NCBI GenBank assembly: GCA_005889515.1 | Contig: VBHE01000065.1 | Span: forward strand, 11,111-35,427 | Reading direction: 5' to 3' | Length of the DNA stretch: 24,317 nt | Source of the DNA: Chloroflexota bacterium | Lineage (GTDB): Bacteria; Chloroflexota; Dormibacteria; Aeolococcales; Aeolococcaceae | In this document: positions 15,659 to 24,317 of the stretch, piece after piece | Layout of the letters: each line of letters starts with the position of its first letter | Position numbering within the stretch: the stretch's first letter is position 1 | Translations under genes and position numbers: made by a program | Notes under the pieces: generated by a model | Databases searched by the model: none | The model's input: only the letters and a program-made list of their open reading frames with translations | What the model was told of the DNA's origin: nothing

Positions 15659-16728
15659 ATGGGAGCAGCAGCGGCCGGCATCACCGTCGCCGTCGACGCC
15701 ATGGGCGGCGACAACGCCCCTGACGCGGTCGTCCAGGGCGCGGTGGGATGGAACCACGACTCCGCGCCGCCGCGGATCCTGCTGGTGGGCCGGGGCGAGG
15801 CCATCGAGGCGGCGCTGGCGCGCCACGTCGACGCGGGCCGGATGGCCGAGGTGCGCAGCCGGGTCGACATCGTCCACGCCGCCGAGGTGGTGGAGATGGA
15901 CGAGCATCCCGCCCAGGCGGTGCGCGCCAAGCGCGACAGCTCGATCGTCCGCGCCTGCGAGCTGGTCGCCTCCGGCCGCGCCCAGGCGGTGGTCAGCGCC
16001 GGCAACAGCGGCGCCGTTCTCGCCGCCGCCCTGTTCACCGTCAAGCGCATCCCCGGGGTCGCCCGCCCGGCGATCGGTGCGCTTCTGCCCGGGCTCGATG
16101 AGCGCCGCACCTTCCTGCTCGACGTCGGCGCCAACGCCGACGTCCGCCCGGAGTGGCTGGCCCAGTTCGCGGTCATGGGCAGCGTCCACGCCCGGGAGAT
16201 GATGGGCGTCGCCGAGCCGAGGGTCGCGCTGCTCAGCAACGGCGAGGAGCCCGGCAAGGGCTCGGCGCTCATCCAGGCCGCCCACCCGCTGCTCGCCGCG
16301 GCGCCGATCCGCTTCACCGGCAACGTCGAGGGCCGCGAGCTGTTGAACGGCGTCTGCGACGTCGCCGTCACCGACGGCTTCACCGGGAACATCGCCCTGA
16401 AGACCGCCGAGGGCGTCGGCGAGTACCTGTTCACGGTCCTCCGCAACGAGGCCCGGGAGAGCCGCCGGGCGATGCTCGGCGGGCTGCTGCTCAAGCCCCG
16501 GCTTCGCGCCATCCGCGACCGGGTCGACTACCGCGCCACCGGTGGGGCGCTGCTCCTCGGCGTCGCCGGCGAGGTGGTGATCGCCCACGGCCGCTCCGAC
16601 GCCACCGCGATCGACAACGCCATCAGGGTCGCGCGCACCGCGGCCGAGCGCAACGTCAGCGGTGTCATCGCCGCGGCCATGCCCCGCCAGCCCGAGCCGG
16701 CGGGCGTGGCGCCCACGGAAGAGCTGCC

Positions 16729-16732
<4 letters not shown>
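15659..16732 (+). CDS. plsX: PlsX, phosphate acyltransferase
   Basis: A 357-residue PlsX, which converts acyl-ACP plus phosphate into acyl-phosphate, the donor for PlsY in the first step of phospholipid synthesis; it is a peripheral membrane enzyme. The opening ITVAVDAMGGDNAPDAVV, the central VSAGNSGAVLAAAL, LLDVGANADVRPEWLAQFAVMGS, LLSNGEEPGKGS, TGNVEGRELLNGVCDVAVTDG and the C-terminal GGALLLGVAGEVVIAHGRS are the conserved family blocks. Full length. ATG 15659 has GAGG close in front and follows the gyrB stop by 5 nt; its stop overlaps the gyrA ATG (ATGA, 16729-16732). In many bacteria plsX sits with rpmF and fab genes, so its position between the gyrase genes is unusual. Confidence 0.96.
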
Positions 16733-19194
<2,462 letters not shown>

Positions 19195-19228
19195 TTTCAC
19201 GTTCGGACACATGGACGCGGGCGGCTGG

Positions 19229-19243
19229 CCGGCGCCACGCCGG
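19229..19243 (+). terminator. Possible gyrA terminator hairpin
   Basis: A perfect 6-bp GC stem with a 3-nt loop starts 35 nt after the gyrA stop. It is followed by TGCTTCAG, not a T-run, so it is not a classical intrinsic terminator; pausing or 3'-end protection is possible. Confidence 0.3.
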
Positions 19244-19340
19244 TGCTTCAGACAGTCCTCGGCGTCCTGCGGGGCTGCGCCCCTGCGGTCGCCTGCGGAA
19301 CTCGCCCGGCACGGCGTCGGCCAGCCGCCCGCTGCGCTGA

Positions 19341-19358
19341 GCGATGCGCCTCCATCGC
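19341..19358 (-). terminator. Possible 3' hairpin downstream of the 527-aa gene
   Basis: GCGATG pairs with CATCGC over a 6-nt loop. It lies about 70 nt beyond the stop of the minus-strand gene ending at 19429. No T-tract follows on either strand. Confidence 0.22.
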
Positions 19359-19428
19359 ACGCCTTTGAGCTGAGAGTCGTGTGGAGGGACGGGCGAGGTC
19401 ACGGGGTCGGCCGGGTTCGTAGAGGCGA

Positions 19429-21012
19429 TCAGCGCTCCGGCACCGGGAGGCGGATCCGGGGGGGCGGGGGGGAGGTGGCGGCTCCGAAGGGGTGGAGCTG
19501 GCCGGAGATGACCGCGGTGAGGGTGCGCGAGCCGGAGTTCAGGTGGGAGAGGTCGGCGAGCCGCTCGAGGTGCTCGAGCTGGGAGGCGTCGAGGTGGTGG
19601 AGGGCGGCGAGGGCGTGGGCGCCCGGCGGCGCGGTCCGCGCCCAGCGTGCGAGGCGGCCGGAGAGCTCGATCAGGTGCCCGGGGAGCGAGGAGGGCCGCA
19701 CCACCAGGCTGGCGGCATCGAGCAGGTCGTGGACCCTGCCGCGGCGCTGGATGGCGCCGCCGAGGCGGAGCAGGCTGCTCGGCCGGCCGGACACGAGGTC
19801 CCCGGCGCGGCTGGAGAGGTCGAGGGTGCGGCGGAGCACGGCGGCGCCGGGGCGCACCGCGCCGAGACCGCCGGCGGCGCCCGCTCCCAGCCGGACGACG
19901 GCGGCGAGAGGCCTGGCGACCACCAGCAGGTCGCAGGCGAGGGCGAGCAGCACCCCGCCCGCGAGCACGTGACGGCTGTCGTCGACGCCGGTGACCAGGC
20001 TGACGGTGAACGACGCGACCGCGTGGACGGGCCGCAGCGCCCAGGCGGCGGGCGAGAGGCGGCCGAGGAGCAGCGGCCCCGGGCCGAGCACGACCCCGGT
20101 CAGGGCGTCGGTGAGCACGGCGTGGAGCAGGCGGCCGTCGAAGGAGCGCCCGAACAGGTGCCAGGCGGCGACCGCCGGGGCGGGGCCGGCGGCGTCGAGC
20201 AGGCCGCCGGCGAGCCGCCCGGCGCCGCCGAGCAGGACCGAGGTCGTCGCGGCGGCGAGCGCGATCGGGGCCACGAGCACGCGGCCCAGGCGGTGGCCGG
20301 CGCCGGTGTCGGCGTCGCGGGGATGGTCGAGCTCCCACTGCAGGGCCCGCACCGCCTCCGGGGCGTCGACGAGGGCGATGCGGTGCCGCCCGGTGCCGGC
20401 CGGCAAGGCGTCGCCGGGTGCGGGCAGCAGCGCCGCCGAGAAGCGGCAGGCGCGCACCGTGCCGGGCTGCGCGAGCCGGGGCTCGGGGCCGGCGGACACC
20501 TCGTCGAGCAGAAGGCCACGGCGCACCTCGATGAGGCGGTGGACGCCCGGGGCGAGGATCACCGCCGCCGCCGGGCCGGTGAGCATCCCCACCCGCCATC
20601 GCGACCCCGCCGCCGCCGGCTCGCGGTAGAGGAGGAGGTCGCCGGGCTCGGGGATGTCGCCGGGGAGCGCGAGGTCGTTCCCGCAGAGGTCCGCGAAGAG
20701 CAGCACGCCGGCGTCGAGCGCCCCGGGTGCGGCGTTGGCGGCGAGGTGGCGGCGCACCGCGTCGAGCCGGGCCCCGGCCGCCGCCCAGGCGCCGAGGACG
20801 GCGTCGCGGTCGGCGGCCGGCCCCGGGGCGGGGCCGAGGCGGGCCCGCATCGCCGCCGCCGCCGCCTCCCGGGCGGGGCCGGTCGCCCCCACCGGGAGCG
20901 CGCCGGCGATCAGCGCGGCCCCGGCGGCGAGCGCCGCGAGCGCCGCGACGGCGAGCCGCGAGGCCGGGCGGGCGCCTGCGCTCACCCCGCCCCACCTGAT
21001 GAGCAAGCTCAT
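19429..21012 (-). CDS. Large multi-helix membrane protein of unknown function in Tad-like operon
   Basis: A 527-residue protein not recognised as any family. It starts with a membrane anchor or signal (about 20-42), followed by an extracytoplasmic-looking domain (45-240) containing PGDLLLYRE and WRVGML, loosely like NlpC/P60 or CHAP folds but without a convincing catalytic Cys/His pair (Cys110 lies too close to the GDL motif). Further hydrophobic segments are at about 245-275, 300-318 and 348-377. The C-terminal 150 residues are helical and rich in leucine and arginine, ending in a Pro-rich tail. Its ATG overlaps the stop of the TadE/TadG-like gene (ATGA, 21009-21012), so it is coupled to a pilus-like operon and may be an assembly or anchoring component. 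That role is inferred from position only. Confidence 0.72.
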   Translation of the reverse strand: MSLLIRWGGVSAGARPASRLAVAALAALAAGAALIAGALPVGATGPAREAAAAAMRARLGPAPGPAADRDAVLGAWAAAGARLDAVRRHLAANAAPGALDAGVLLFADLCGNDLALPGDIPEPGDLLLYREPAAAGSRWRVGMLTGPAAAVILAPGVHRLIEVRRGLLLDEVSAGPEPRLAQPGTVRACRFSAALLPAPGDALPAGTGRHRIALVDAPEAVRALQWELDHPRDADTGAGHRLGRVLVAPIALAAATTSVLLGGAGRLAGGLLDAAGPAPAVAAWHLFGRSFDGRLLHAVLTDALTGVVLGPGPLLLGRLSPAAWALRPVHAVASFTVSLVTGVDDSRHVLAGGVLLALACDLLVVARPLAAVVRLGAGAAGGLGAVRPGAAVLRRTLDLSSRAGDLVSGRPSSLLRLGGAIQRRGRVHDLLDAASLVVRPSSLPGHLIELSGRLARWARTAPPGAHALAALHHLDASQLEHLERLADLSHLNSGSRTLTAVISGQLHPFGAATSPPPPRIRLPVPER

Positions 21013-21524
21013 CCCCAGCGCGCCGCCGCCGTCGCCCGGGCGACGCAGAGCGCCGCCCCGGGGCGGTGCCGGGCGCAGAGCCGGCGGAGCAGGGGCAGCC
21101 CGCGCTCCACCTCGACGGTGACGACGGCGACGATCCTGCCCGGGGCGGGCTCGGGGCCACGGTCGCGGGGATCGGGACCGAGAAGGAAGTCCACGACCCC
21201 GGCGCCGTTGGCGCGGGCCACCCGCTGCGCCGCCACGCGGGCGGGCGCGCAGGCGGCGGGCGCGGCGGTCTCCTCGGGAAGGTGGCAGGCGGTCCGCGCC
21301 GCCTGGAGCTCGACGCTGAGCGCACCGGCCCCCGGGTCGGCGGCGAGCTCGGCGGCGGCGGCGTGGGCGGCGGCGGCCGCGGCCTGCTCCGACCGGGCGT
21401 CGGCGGCGGTCACCGCCACCACCTCGCCGGCGCCGAGCCCGCCGGCGAGGACCAGCCAGGAGGCGCCGAGCAGCAGCAGGCTCGAGGCGCCGCGGCCGCG
21501 CAGGTGGCGCCGCCGGCTCAGCAC
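21009..21524 (-). CDS. TadE/TadG-like secreted or membrane-anchored pseudopilin-type protein
   Basis: A 171-residue protein starting with a basic stretch (LSRRRHLRGRG), then one hydrophobic helix (about 13-36), then an Ala-rich helical region (39-65), as in TadE/TadF/TadG minor pilins (often annotated as Rv3660c-region or flp pilus assembly proteins). Four or more cysteines (in TACHL, AACAP, RLCAR and ALCVA) could form disulphides outside the cell. The segment VDFLLGPDPRD...GRIVAVVTVEVERGLPLL resembles the beta region of TadE-like proteins. GTG 21524 overlaps the end of the preceding tadE-like gene by 7 nt, and its stop overlaps the next ATG, so all are coupled. Assignment rests on architecture and neighbours more than on strict motifs. 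Confidence 0.68.
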   Translation of the reverse strand: MLSRRRHLRGRGASSLLLLGASWLVLAGGLGAGEVVAVTAADARSEQAAAAAAHAAAAELAADPGAGALSVELQAARTACHLPEETAAPAACAPARVAAQRVARANGAGVVDFLLGPDPRDRGPEPAPGRIVAVVTVEVERGLPLLRRLCARHRPGAALCVARATAAARWG

Positions 21525-21931
21525 GGCTCCTCGCGCATCGTCGCCGCGGCGCGGGCGGCCAGGGGCGACTCCGGGCCGGCGGGGAGGCCGGGAAGCAGGA
21601 TCCGGGGGGCGAGGACCACCGTGGCGGTCACCAGCGTGCCGCCGGCGGGGTCGGCAGCCCGGGTGAAGGTCACCCGCGCCGAGCGGAGCGCCGGGTCGCC
21701 CGCGACCACCGCGGGGGGCGCGTCGCGGTGGTCGCAGACCACCCGGTGGCGGACCAGCTCGCGGGCGTCGGCGGCGGCGCGGGCGTGCTCCTCGACGAGC
21801 GCGGCGCCCTGGAGCAGGGCGGTGACCACGATGCCGAGGAGCGGAAGGCCCGCGACCAGCTCCAGGGTCTCGGCGCCGCGCTGGCCTCTCACGGCGGGGC
21901 CGACGACCCCCCGCCTCCCCGAGCGCCTCAC
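21518..21931 (-). CDS. TadE-like minor pilin
   Basis: A 137-residue protein with the TadE signature: a short basic leader, then RGQRGAETLELVAGLPLLGIVVTALLQ (the G/A-E motif before a hydrophobic helix, about residues 16-42), then a charged helix (VEEHARAAADARELVRHR), and a beta-rich tail (RVTFTRAADP, TLVTATVVLAP). TadE-type proteins are processed by a prepilin peptidase and sit in the membrane as minor pilins of tight-adherence systems. GTG 21931 is chosen because it overlaps the stop of the Flp-like gene as GTGA; a second in-frame GTG at 21892 would start directly at RGQRGAE. A tail ending MREEPC completes it. Confidence 0.8.
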   Translation of the reverse strand: MRRSGRRGVVGPAVRGQRGAETLELVAGLPLLGIVVTALLQGAALVEEHARAAADARELVRHRVVCDHRDAPPAVVAGDPALRSARVTFTRAADPAGGTLVTATVVLAPRILLPGLPAGPESPLAARAAATMREEPC

Positions 21932-22137
21932 GGCTGGCCGAGCAGGCTCTGGAGATGGCGCAGCAGCAGGGCGCCGAGCCCACCGCCGGCGTTGTGATCG
22001 GCCCAGACCGAGGCCGCGGTCATCGCGCTGACGACGAACGAGCCCAGGCCGATCCACTCCAGGGACTGGGCGCCCGCCTGGCGGCGGAGGCGGAGGCGCC
22101 GCGGGCGCGGCGGGGTCGGGACGGAGCGGGGGGACAT
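21928..22137 (-). CDS. Flp-type pilin-like small protein
   Basis: A 69-residue protein with a Pro/Arg-rich leader (about 1-24), then AGAQSLEWIGLGSFVVSAMTAASVWA, i.e. a glycine/alanine then glutamate five positions later at the head of one hydrophobic helix, as in Flp/Fap pilins processed by TadV-type peptidases. ATG 22137 is supported by a strong ribosome-binding site GGAGGA with a 7-nt spacer and by a promoter at 22178-22206. An ATG further upstream in the same frame (22206) would lie inside the promoter. It is the first gene of a four-gene overlapping operon. No secretion ATPase (TadA) or TadB/TadC is present in the window, so the assembly machine must be elsewhere if it exists. Confidence 0.75.
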   Translation of the reverse strand: MSPRSVPTPPRPRRLRLRRQAGAQSLEWIGLGSFVVSAMTAASVWADHNAGGGLGALLLRHLQSLLGQP

Positions 22138-22152
22138 CGCCGGTTCCTCCAG

Positions 22153-22166
22153 GATGTGTATCTGCG
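22153..22166 (-). repeat. Direct repeat copy 1, between promoter and pilin gene
   Basis: Plus-strand GATGTGTATCTGCG; its partner at 22212-22225 differs at one base of 14. This copy falls just after the expected transcript start. It is also part of a 20-bp pseudo-palindrome TGTGT-N10-ACACA (22155-22174), a typical operator shape. Confidence 0.6.
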
Positions 22167-22177
22167 AACACACAGGG

Positions 22178-22206
22178 AGGCTAGCAGGCAGGGCGGGGAG
22201 AGTCAA
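22178..22206 (-). promoter_or_regulatory. Sigma-70-type promoter of the Flp/TadE-like operon
   Basis: Minus strand: TTGACT (22201-22206) is followed by exactly 17 nt and TAGCCT (22178-22183). The -35 matches five of six consensus bases and the -10 matches three (T, A and the final T). It is the best-formed promoter in the window and points at the pilin ATG about 40 nt away, past a GGAGGA site. Confidence 0.65.
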
Positions 22207-22211
22207 CCAGA

Positions 22212-22225
22212 GATGTGTATGTGCG
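22212..22225 (-). repeat. Direct repeat copy 2, upstream of the -35 box
   Basis: Plus-strand GATGTGTATGTGCG, 59 bp from copy 1 and just upstream of the -35. Two near-identical sites bracketing a promoter suggest a repressor or activator that binds both. Confidence 0.6.
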
Positions 22226-22246
22226 GAGGAAGAACCACCGGCACGC

Positions 22247-22708
22247 CTAGCGCTCGGGCTCGAGCTCCTGGAGCGGCTCGCGGAAGATGAGCACCCGGCA
22301 GGGGGCGTTTGCGATCACGTAGGGCCCGGTCTTGCCGACGTGGAACTCGCCGAAGCGCTCCCGGTAGGAGATCCCCATCACCAGCAGGTCGGCGCGCCAG
22401 GAGCGGATCTCGTCGACGATCGCCGGGCCGACCTCGCGCGCCTGGAGGAGCTCGGTCTCGACCTTGATGTCGAGCTCCTTCCCCACCCGCTCGGCGGCGT
22501 CGAGGATGCGCTCCACCCGCTCGACGTCCGCCTCCTGCACCGCGTCGAGGGGGAGGCTGCGCTTCACCACGAGGACGCTGATCGCGTACACCTTGGCCCG
22601 GTTGCGCAGCGCGAACCGGCAGGCGAGACGCACCGCCTCCTCGTCGGTGGAGCTGCCGTTGACAGGCACCATGATCCGCTTGGCGGCGAACCCTTGCGAG
22701 GCCGACAT
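22247..22708 (-). CDS. Universal stress protein (UspA family)
   Basis: A 153-residue single-domain Usp. It opens KRIMVPVNGSSTDEEAVRLACRFA (10-33), the standard beta1-alpha1 with the Asp/Asn-Gly-Ser loop. It then has VYAISVLVV, the RADLLVMGISY strand (105-114) and a C-terminal VGKTGPYVIANAPCRVLIF (124-142). The ATP-binding pattern G-x2-G-x9-G(S/T) is only partly kept (G112, G120, G125/G128), so nucleotide binding is uncertain. It diverges from two trkA-type genes with a 113-bp gap; Usp domains are known partners of ion transporters, so a link to K+ uptake is possible. A -10-like TAGCAT lies 9 nt before the ATG. Confidence 0.92.
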   Translation of the reverse strand: MSASQGFAAKRIMVPVNGSSTDEEAVRLACRFALRNRAKVYAISVLVVKRSLPLDAVQEADVERVERILDAAERVGKELDIKVETELLQAREVGPAIVDEIRSWRADLLVMGISYRERFGEFHVGKTGPYVIANAPCRVLIFREPLQELEPER

Positions 22709-22717
22709 CGGCGCAGG

Positions 22718-22723
22718 ATGCTA
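22718..22723 (-). promoter_or_regulatory. Candidate -10 element for the UspA-like gene
   Basis: Minus-strand TAGCAT ends 9 nt before the ATG at 22708, which would give a leader of at most a few bases. No -35 recognised. Confidence 0.4.
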
Positions 22724-22807
22724 CCGGATGCACCGGTGCGCCCACCCCGCGATGTGGCCGGCGGCTGCGTCACGTGATGTGGGGCACGACCGCCGCCGCA
22801 GCGCCCG

Positions 22808-22813
22808 TAGAAT
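22808..22813 (+). promoter_or_regulatory. Candidate -10 element for leaderless first trkA mRNA
   Basis: TAGAAT matches five of six consensus bases and ends 8 nt before the ATG at 22822, so transcription would begin at or beside the start codon. There is no Shine-Dalgarno sequence in between. A CACGTG palindrome lies upstream at about 22771-22776. Confidence 0.5.
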
Positions 22814-22821
22814 CCAGACTC

Positions 22822-23225
22822 ATGAGGATCGTCATCGTCGGCTGCGGCCGGGTGGGCTCCCTGCTGGCGCGGCGGCTCGCCACCGAGGGGCACACGGTGT
22901 CGGTGATCGACGAGAGGCCCTCCGCCTTCGAGCGGCTCGGCGACGATTTCGACGGCGAGATGGTGGTCGGCAACGGGCTCGATTCGCCGCGGTCATGCCC
23001 GGTGACAACCGCAACCTCATGGCCGCCCAGCTGGCCCGCGACATCTTCAAGGTGCCCCGGGTGATCACCCGGATCTACGACCCCATCCGCGCCGAGGTCT
23101 TCCGCGAGATGGGGCTGGAGACGATCTGCTCGACGGTCATCGGGGCAAGCCTCATCCACGACTACTTCGTCGACGGGGTCAACCGCGCCGACGCCGTGGC
23201 CGGCGCCGGGGGACGGAAAACGTGA
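22822..23225 (+). pseudogene. TrkA-N (RCK) potassium-uptake regulator, CeoB-like, frame broken
   Basis: A short TrkA protein with only the NAD(H)-binding RCK-N domain. It opens MRIVIVGCGRVGSLLARRLA (Rossmann GxGxxG) and continues to VVGNGLD at 22980. Sense then resumes in a different frame at 22983 (FAAVMPGDNRNLMAAQLARDIFKVPRV) and runs to the stop at 23225. Relatives have about 13-14 residues between these points (like EDVLRRAGI...ADA), so a loss of roughly 43 nt (one more than a multiple of three) explains both gap and frame change. Its stop overlaps the GTG of the next trkA gene (GTGA). A TrkA-N-only protein followed by a full TrkA is the ceoB-ceoC arrangement of actinobacteria. Probably functional in the organism and damaged in this sequence. 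Confidence 0.85.
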
Positions 23226-23899
23226 ACCAGCGCTCGACGCCCTACGTCCTCGTCATCGGCGGCGGAAAGGTCGGCTACCACCTCGCGCGTCACCTGATCG
23301 ACCGCGGCTACGAGGTGACCCTGGTGGAGAAGGACAAGTGGCGCGCCCAGTGGCTCTCCCACCAGCTCGGCTCCTGCAGCATCATGGTCGGCGACGGCGA
23401 CGAGATGGCGTTCCTCGCGACCACCGGCATCGAGCGCGCCGGCGTCGTGGTCGGGGCCACCGGCGACGACGAGGACAACCTCATCGCCTGTCAGCTCGCC
23501 AAGCGACAGTTCAACGTCCCGCGCACCATCGCCCGGGTCAACGACCCCGAGAACGTGCGCCTCTTCAAGGACCTCGGCATCGACGTGCCGGTGTCGGCCA
23601 CCGATCTGCTGATGGGGCTCATCGAGGCCGAGCTGAGCGGCTCGGACTCGGTCAAGGGAGTGGCGGTGAAGGCCAGCGGAGCCACCCTCGTCGACGTCGC
23701 CCTCCCCGAGCTCTCGACGCTGGTCGGGAAGAAGGTCTCCGACATCCGCCTCAGCGACGGCGACCTGGTGGTCTGCATCGTCCGCGGCGGCAAGCCGGTG
23801 GTCCCCCAGCCGGAGCTCGTCATCGAGCGGGGCGACGAGCTGATCATCTACTCCACGACCCTCGACGTCGAGCGCGTCCGCGAGCTGGTCTCCTCGTAG
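23222..23899 (+). CDS. TrkA-type potassium-uptake regulator (RCK-N plus RCK-C), CeoC-like
   Basis: A 225-residue cytosolic gating subunit for a Trk/Ktr potassium channel. The Rossmann opening is YVLVIGGGKVGYHLARHLIDRG (8-29), with the acidic residue binding the ribose in LVEKDK. The RCK-N core includes GDGDEMAFLATTGIERAGVVVGATGDDEDNL and VPRTIARVNDPENVRLF. The RCK-C (TrkA-C) domain runs from about residue 140 to the end, with VGKKVSDIRLSDGDLVVCIVRGG and ERGDELIIYST. GTG 23222 overlaps the stop of the first trkA gene. pheA follows 7 nt after its stop. The membrane subunit (TrkH/TrkG) is not in the window. Confidence 0.95.
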   Translation: MNQRSTPYVLVIGGGKVGYHLARHLIDRGYEVTLVEKDKWRAQWLSHQLGSCSIMVGDGDEMAFLATTGIERAGVVVGATGDDEDNLIACQLAKRQFNVPRTIARVNDPENVRLFKDLGIDVPVSATDLLMGLIEAELSGSDSVKGVAVKASGATLVDVALPELSTLVGKKVSDIRLSDGDLVVCIVRGGKPVVPQPELVIERGDELIIYSTTLDVERVRELVSS

Positions 23900-23906
23900 G
23901 GCGAGC

Positions 23907-24317
23907 GTGCGCCGCGTCGCCTACCTCGGTCCCGAGGGCACGAACTCGCACGACGCGGCGCTGAGCCGCTACGGCGAGAGCGCGCTGCTGGTTCCGGTCA
24001 CCGACATCCCGACGGTGGTGGCGTCGGTCACGGCGCGCAGCGTCGACGAGGCGATCGTCCCCATCGAGAACAGCACCGAGGGCAGCGTCACCGTCACCCT
24101 CGACATGCTCATCGCCGGGGATGCGCCGCGGATCGTCGGCGAGATCGTCCTCCCCATCCGCCACCAGCTGGTCGCGCGCCCGGGAACCGCGCTCACCGAC
24201 ATCGAGCGGGTGGTGTCGCTGGGGCAGCCCGCCGCCCAGTGCCGAACCTGGCTGCGCGAGCACCTGCCCGGCGCCCAGGTCTTCCCGGCGCTCAGCACCG
24301 CTGCGGCGGTGGCCGCG
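23907..24317 (+). CDS. pheA: Prephenate dehydratase (5' part, runs off the window)
   Basis: The first 137 codons of prephenate dehydratase, which makes phenylpyruvate for phenylalanine synthesis. The opening RRVAYLGPEGTNSHDAAL and the block VDEAIVPIENSTEGSVTVTLDML are the conserved start of the catalytic domain. PIRHQLVARPG and LGQPAAQCRTWLREHLPG follow as expected. The catalytic Thr-Arg-Phe motif and the ACT regulatory domain would lie past the window end. GTG 23907 follows the trkA stop by 7 nt, so it may be co-transcribed with the potassium genes. Confidence 0.93.
   Translation, partial: MRRVAYLGPEGTNSHDAALSRYGESALLVPVTDIPTVVASVTARSVDEAIVPIENSTEGSVTVTLDMLIAGDAPRIVGEIVLPIRHQLVARPGTALTDIERVVSLGQPAAQCRTWLREHLPGAQVFPALSTAAAVAA

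Larger units (their letters stand above)
19195..19428. other. Hairpin-rich intergenic region between convergent gyrA and the 527-aa gene
   Basis: No convincing gene lies in these 234 bp; open frames across it lack family features and simply run into neighbouring shadows. It holds several inverted repeats: CCGGCG-CCA-CGCCGG (19229-19243), GGGGC-TGC-GCCCC near 19275, and GCGATG-N6-CATCGC (19341-19358). It is less GC3-structured than the coding DNA around it. It may act as a two-way terminator zone or be a copy of a dispersed intergenic element. Confidence 0.5.

Noticed and set aside
19429..21012. NlpC/P60 or CHAP peptidase in the 527-aa protein
   Set aside because: PGDLLLY is suggestive, but Cys110 is only about 14 residues upstream and no matching His/polar triad is seen.

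Overview
The window is very GC-rich, and most real codons end in G or C. It looks like a chromosome or metagenome contig from a high-GC soil-type bacterium of the actinobacterial or chloroflexotal kind, possibly a Dormibacterota-like lineage. That placement is inference from GC content, many GTG starts, promoters set 7-9 nt before start codons, a GyrA quinolone region matching Mycobacterium (GDASIYD), paired small TrkA proteins and a bacterial NHEJ locus. No rRNA, tRNA, CRISPR array, insertion sequence or integrase was seen.

Layout. From 11842 down to 6 (minus strand) runs a nearly gapless series: ligD (PE-ligase-polymerase order), a 3-TM protein, an HNH nuclease, ku, a DNA-ligase-like protein that has lost every recognisable catalytic residue, an SF1 helicase fused to an Fe-S PD-(D/E)XK nuclease, a cupredoxin lipoprotein, a PIG-L deacetylase and an S9 peptidase. 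The first six look like a double-strand-break repair module and are the most interesting content. A YggT-like membrane gene (plus, 11918-12430) diverges from ligD and converges on a VIT1/CCC1-family gene (minus, 12443-13581). From 13715 to 19194 lies gyrB-plsX-gyrA (plus). After a hairpin-rich 234-bp gap comes a minus-strand mini-Tad operon (Flp-like pilin, two TadE/TadG-like proteins, a 527-aa membrane protein; 22137 down to 19429) behind a well-formed promoter flanked by repeats. The end holds a UspA-like gene (minus), then two TrkA-type potassium regulators and the start of pheA (plus).

Data quality. Three genes (VIT family, gyrB, first trkA) each lose reading frame at one point where a conserved stretch of about 40-60 nt is absent. 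gyrB also lacks a normal in-frame start codon. Because gyrB is essential and the same defect recurs three times within 10 kb, consensus or assembly deletions are the likeliest cause, but real decay cannot be excluded from the sequence alone.

How the genes work together. Ku binds broken ends and LigD processes, fills and seals them. The helicase-nuclease could resect or remodel ends, and the dead ligase could act as a scaffold or Ku/LigD regulator. Gyrase subunits share an operon with the phospholipid-synthesis gene plsX. TrkA proteins gate K+ uptake, and the neighbouring UspA-like protein may sense nucleotide or stress state.
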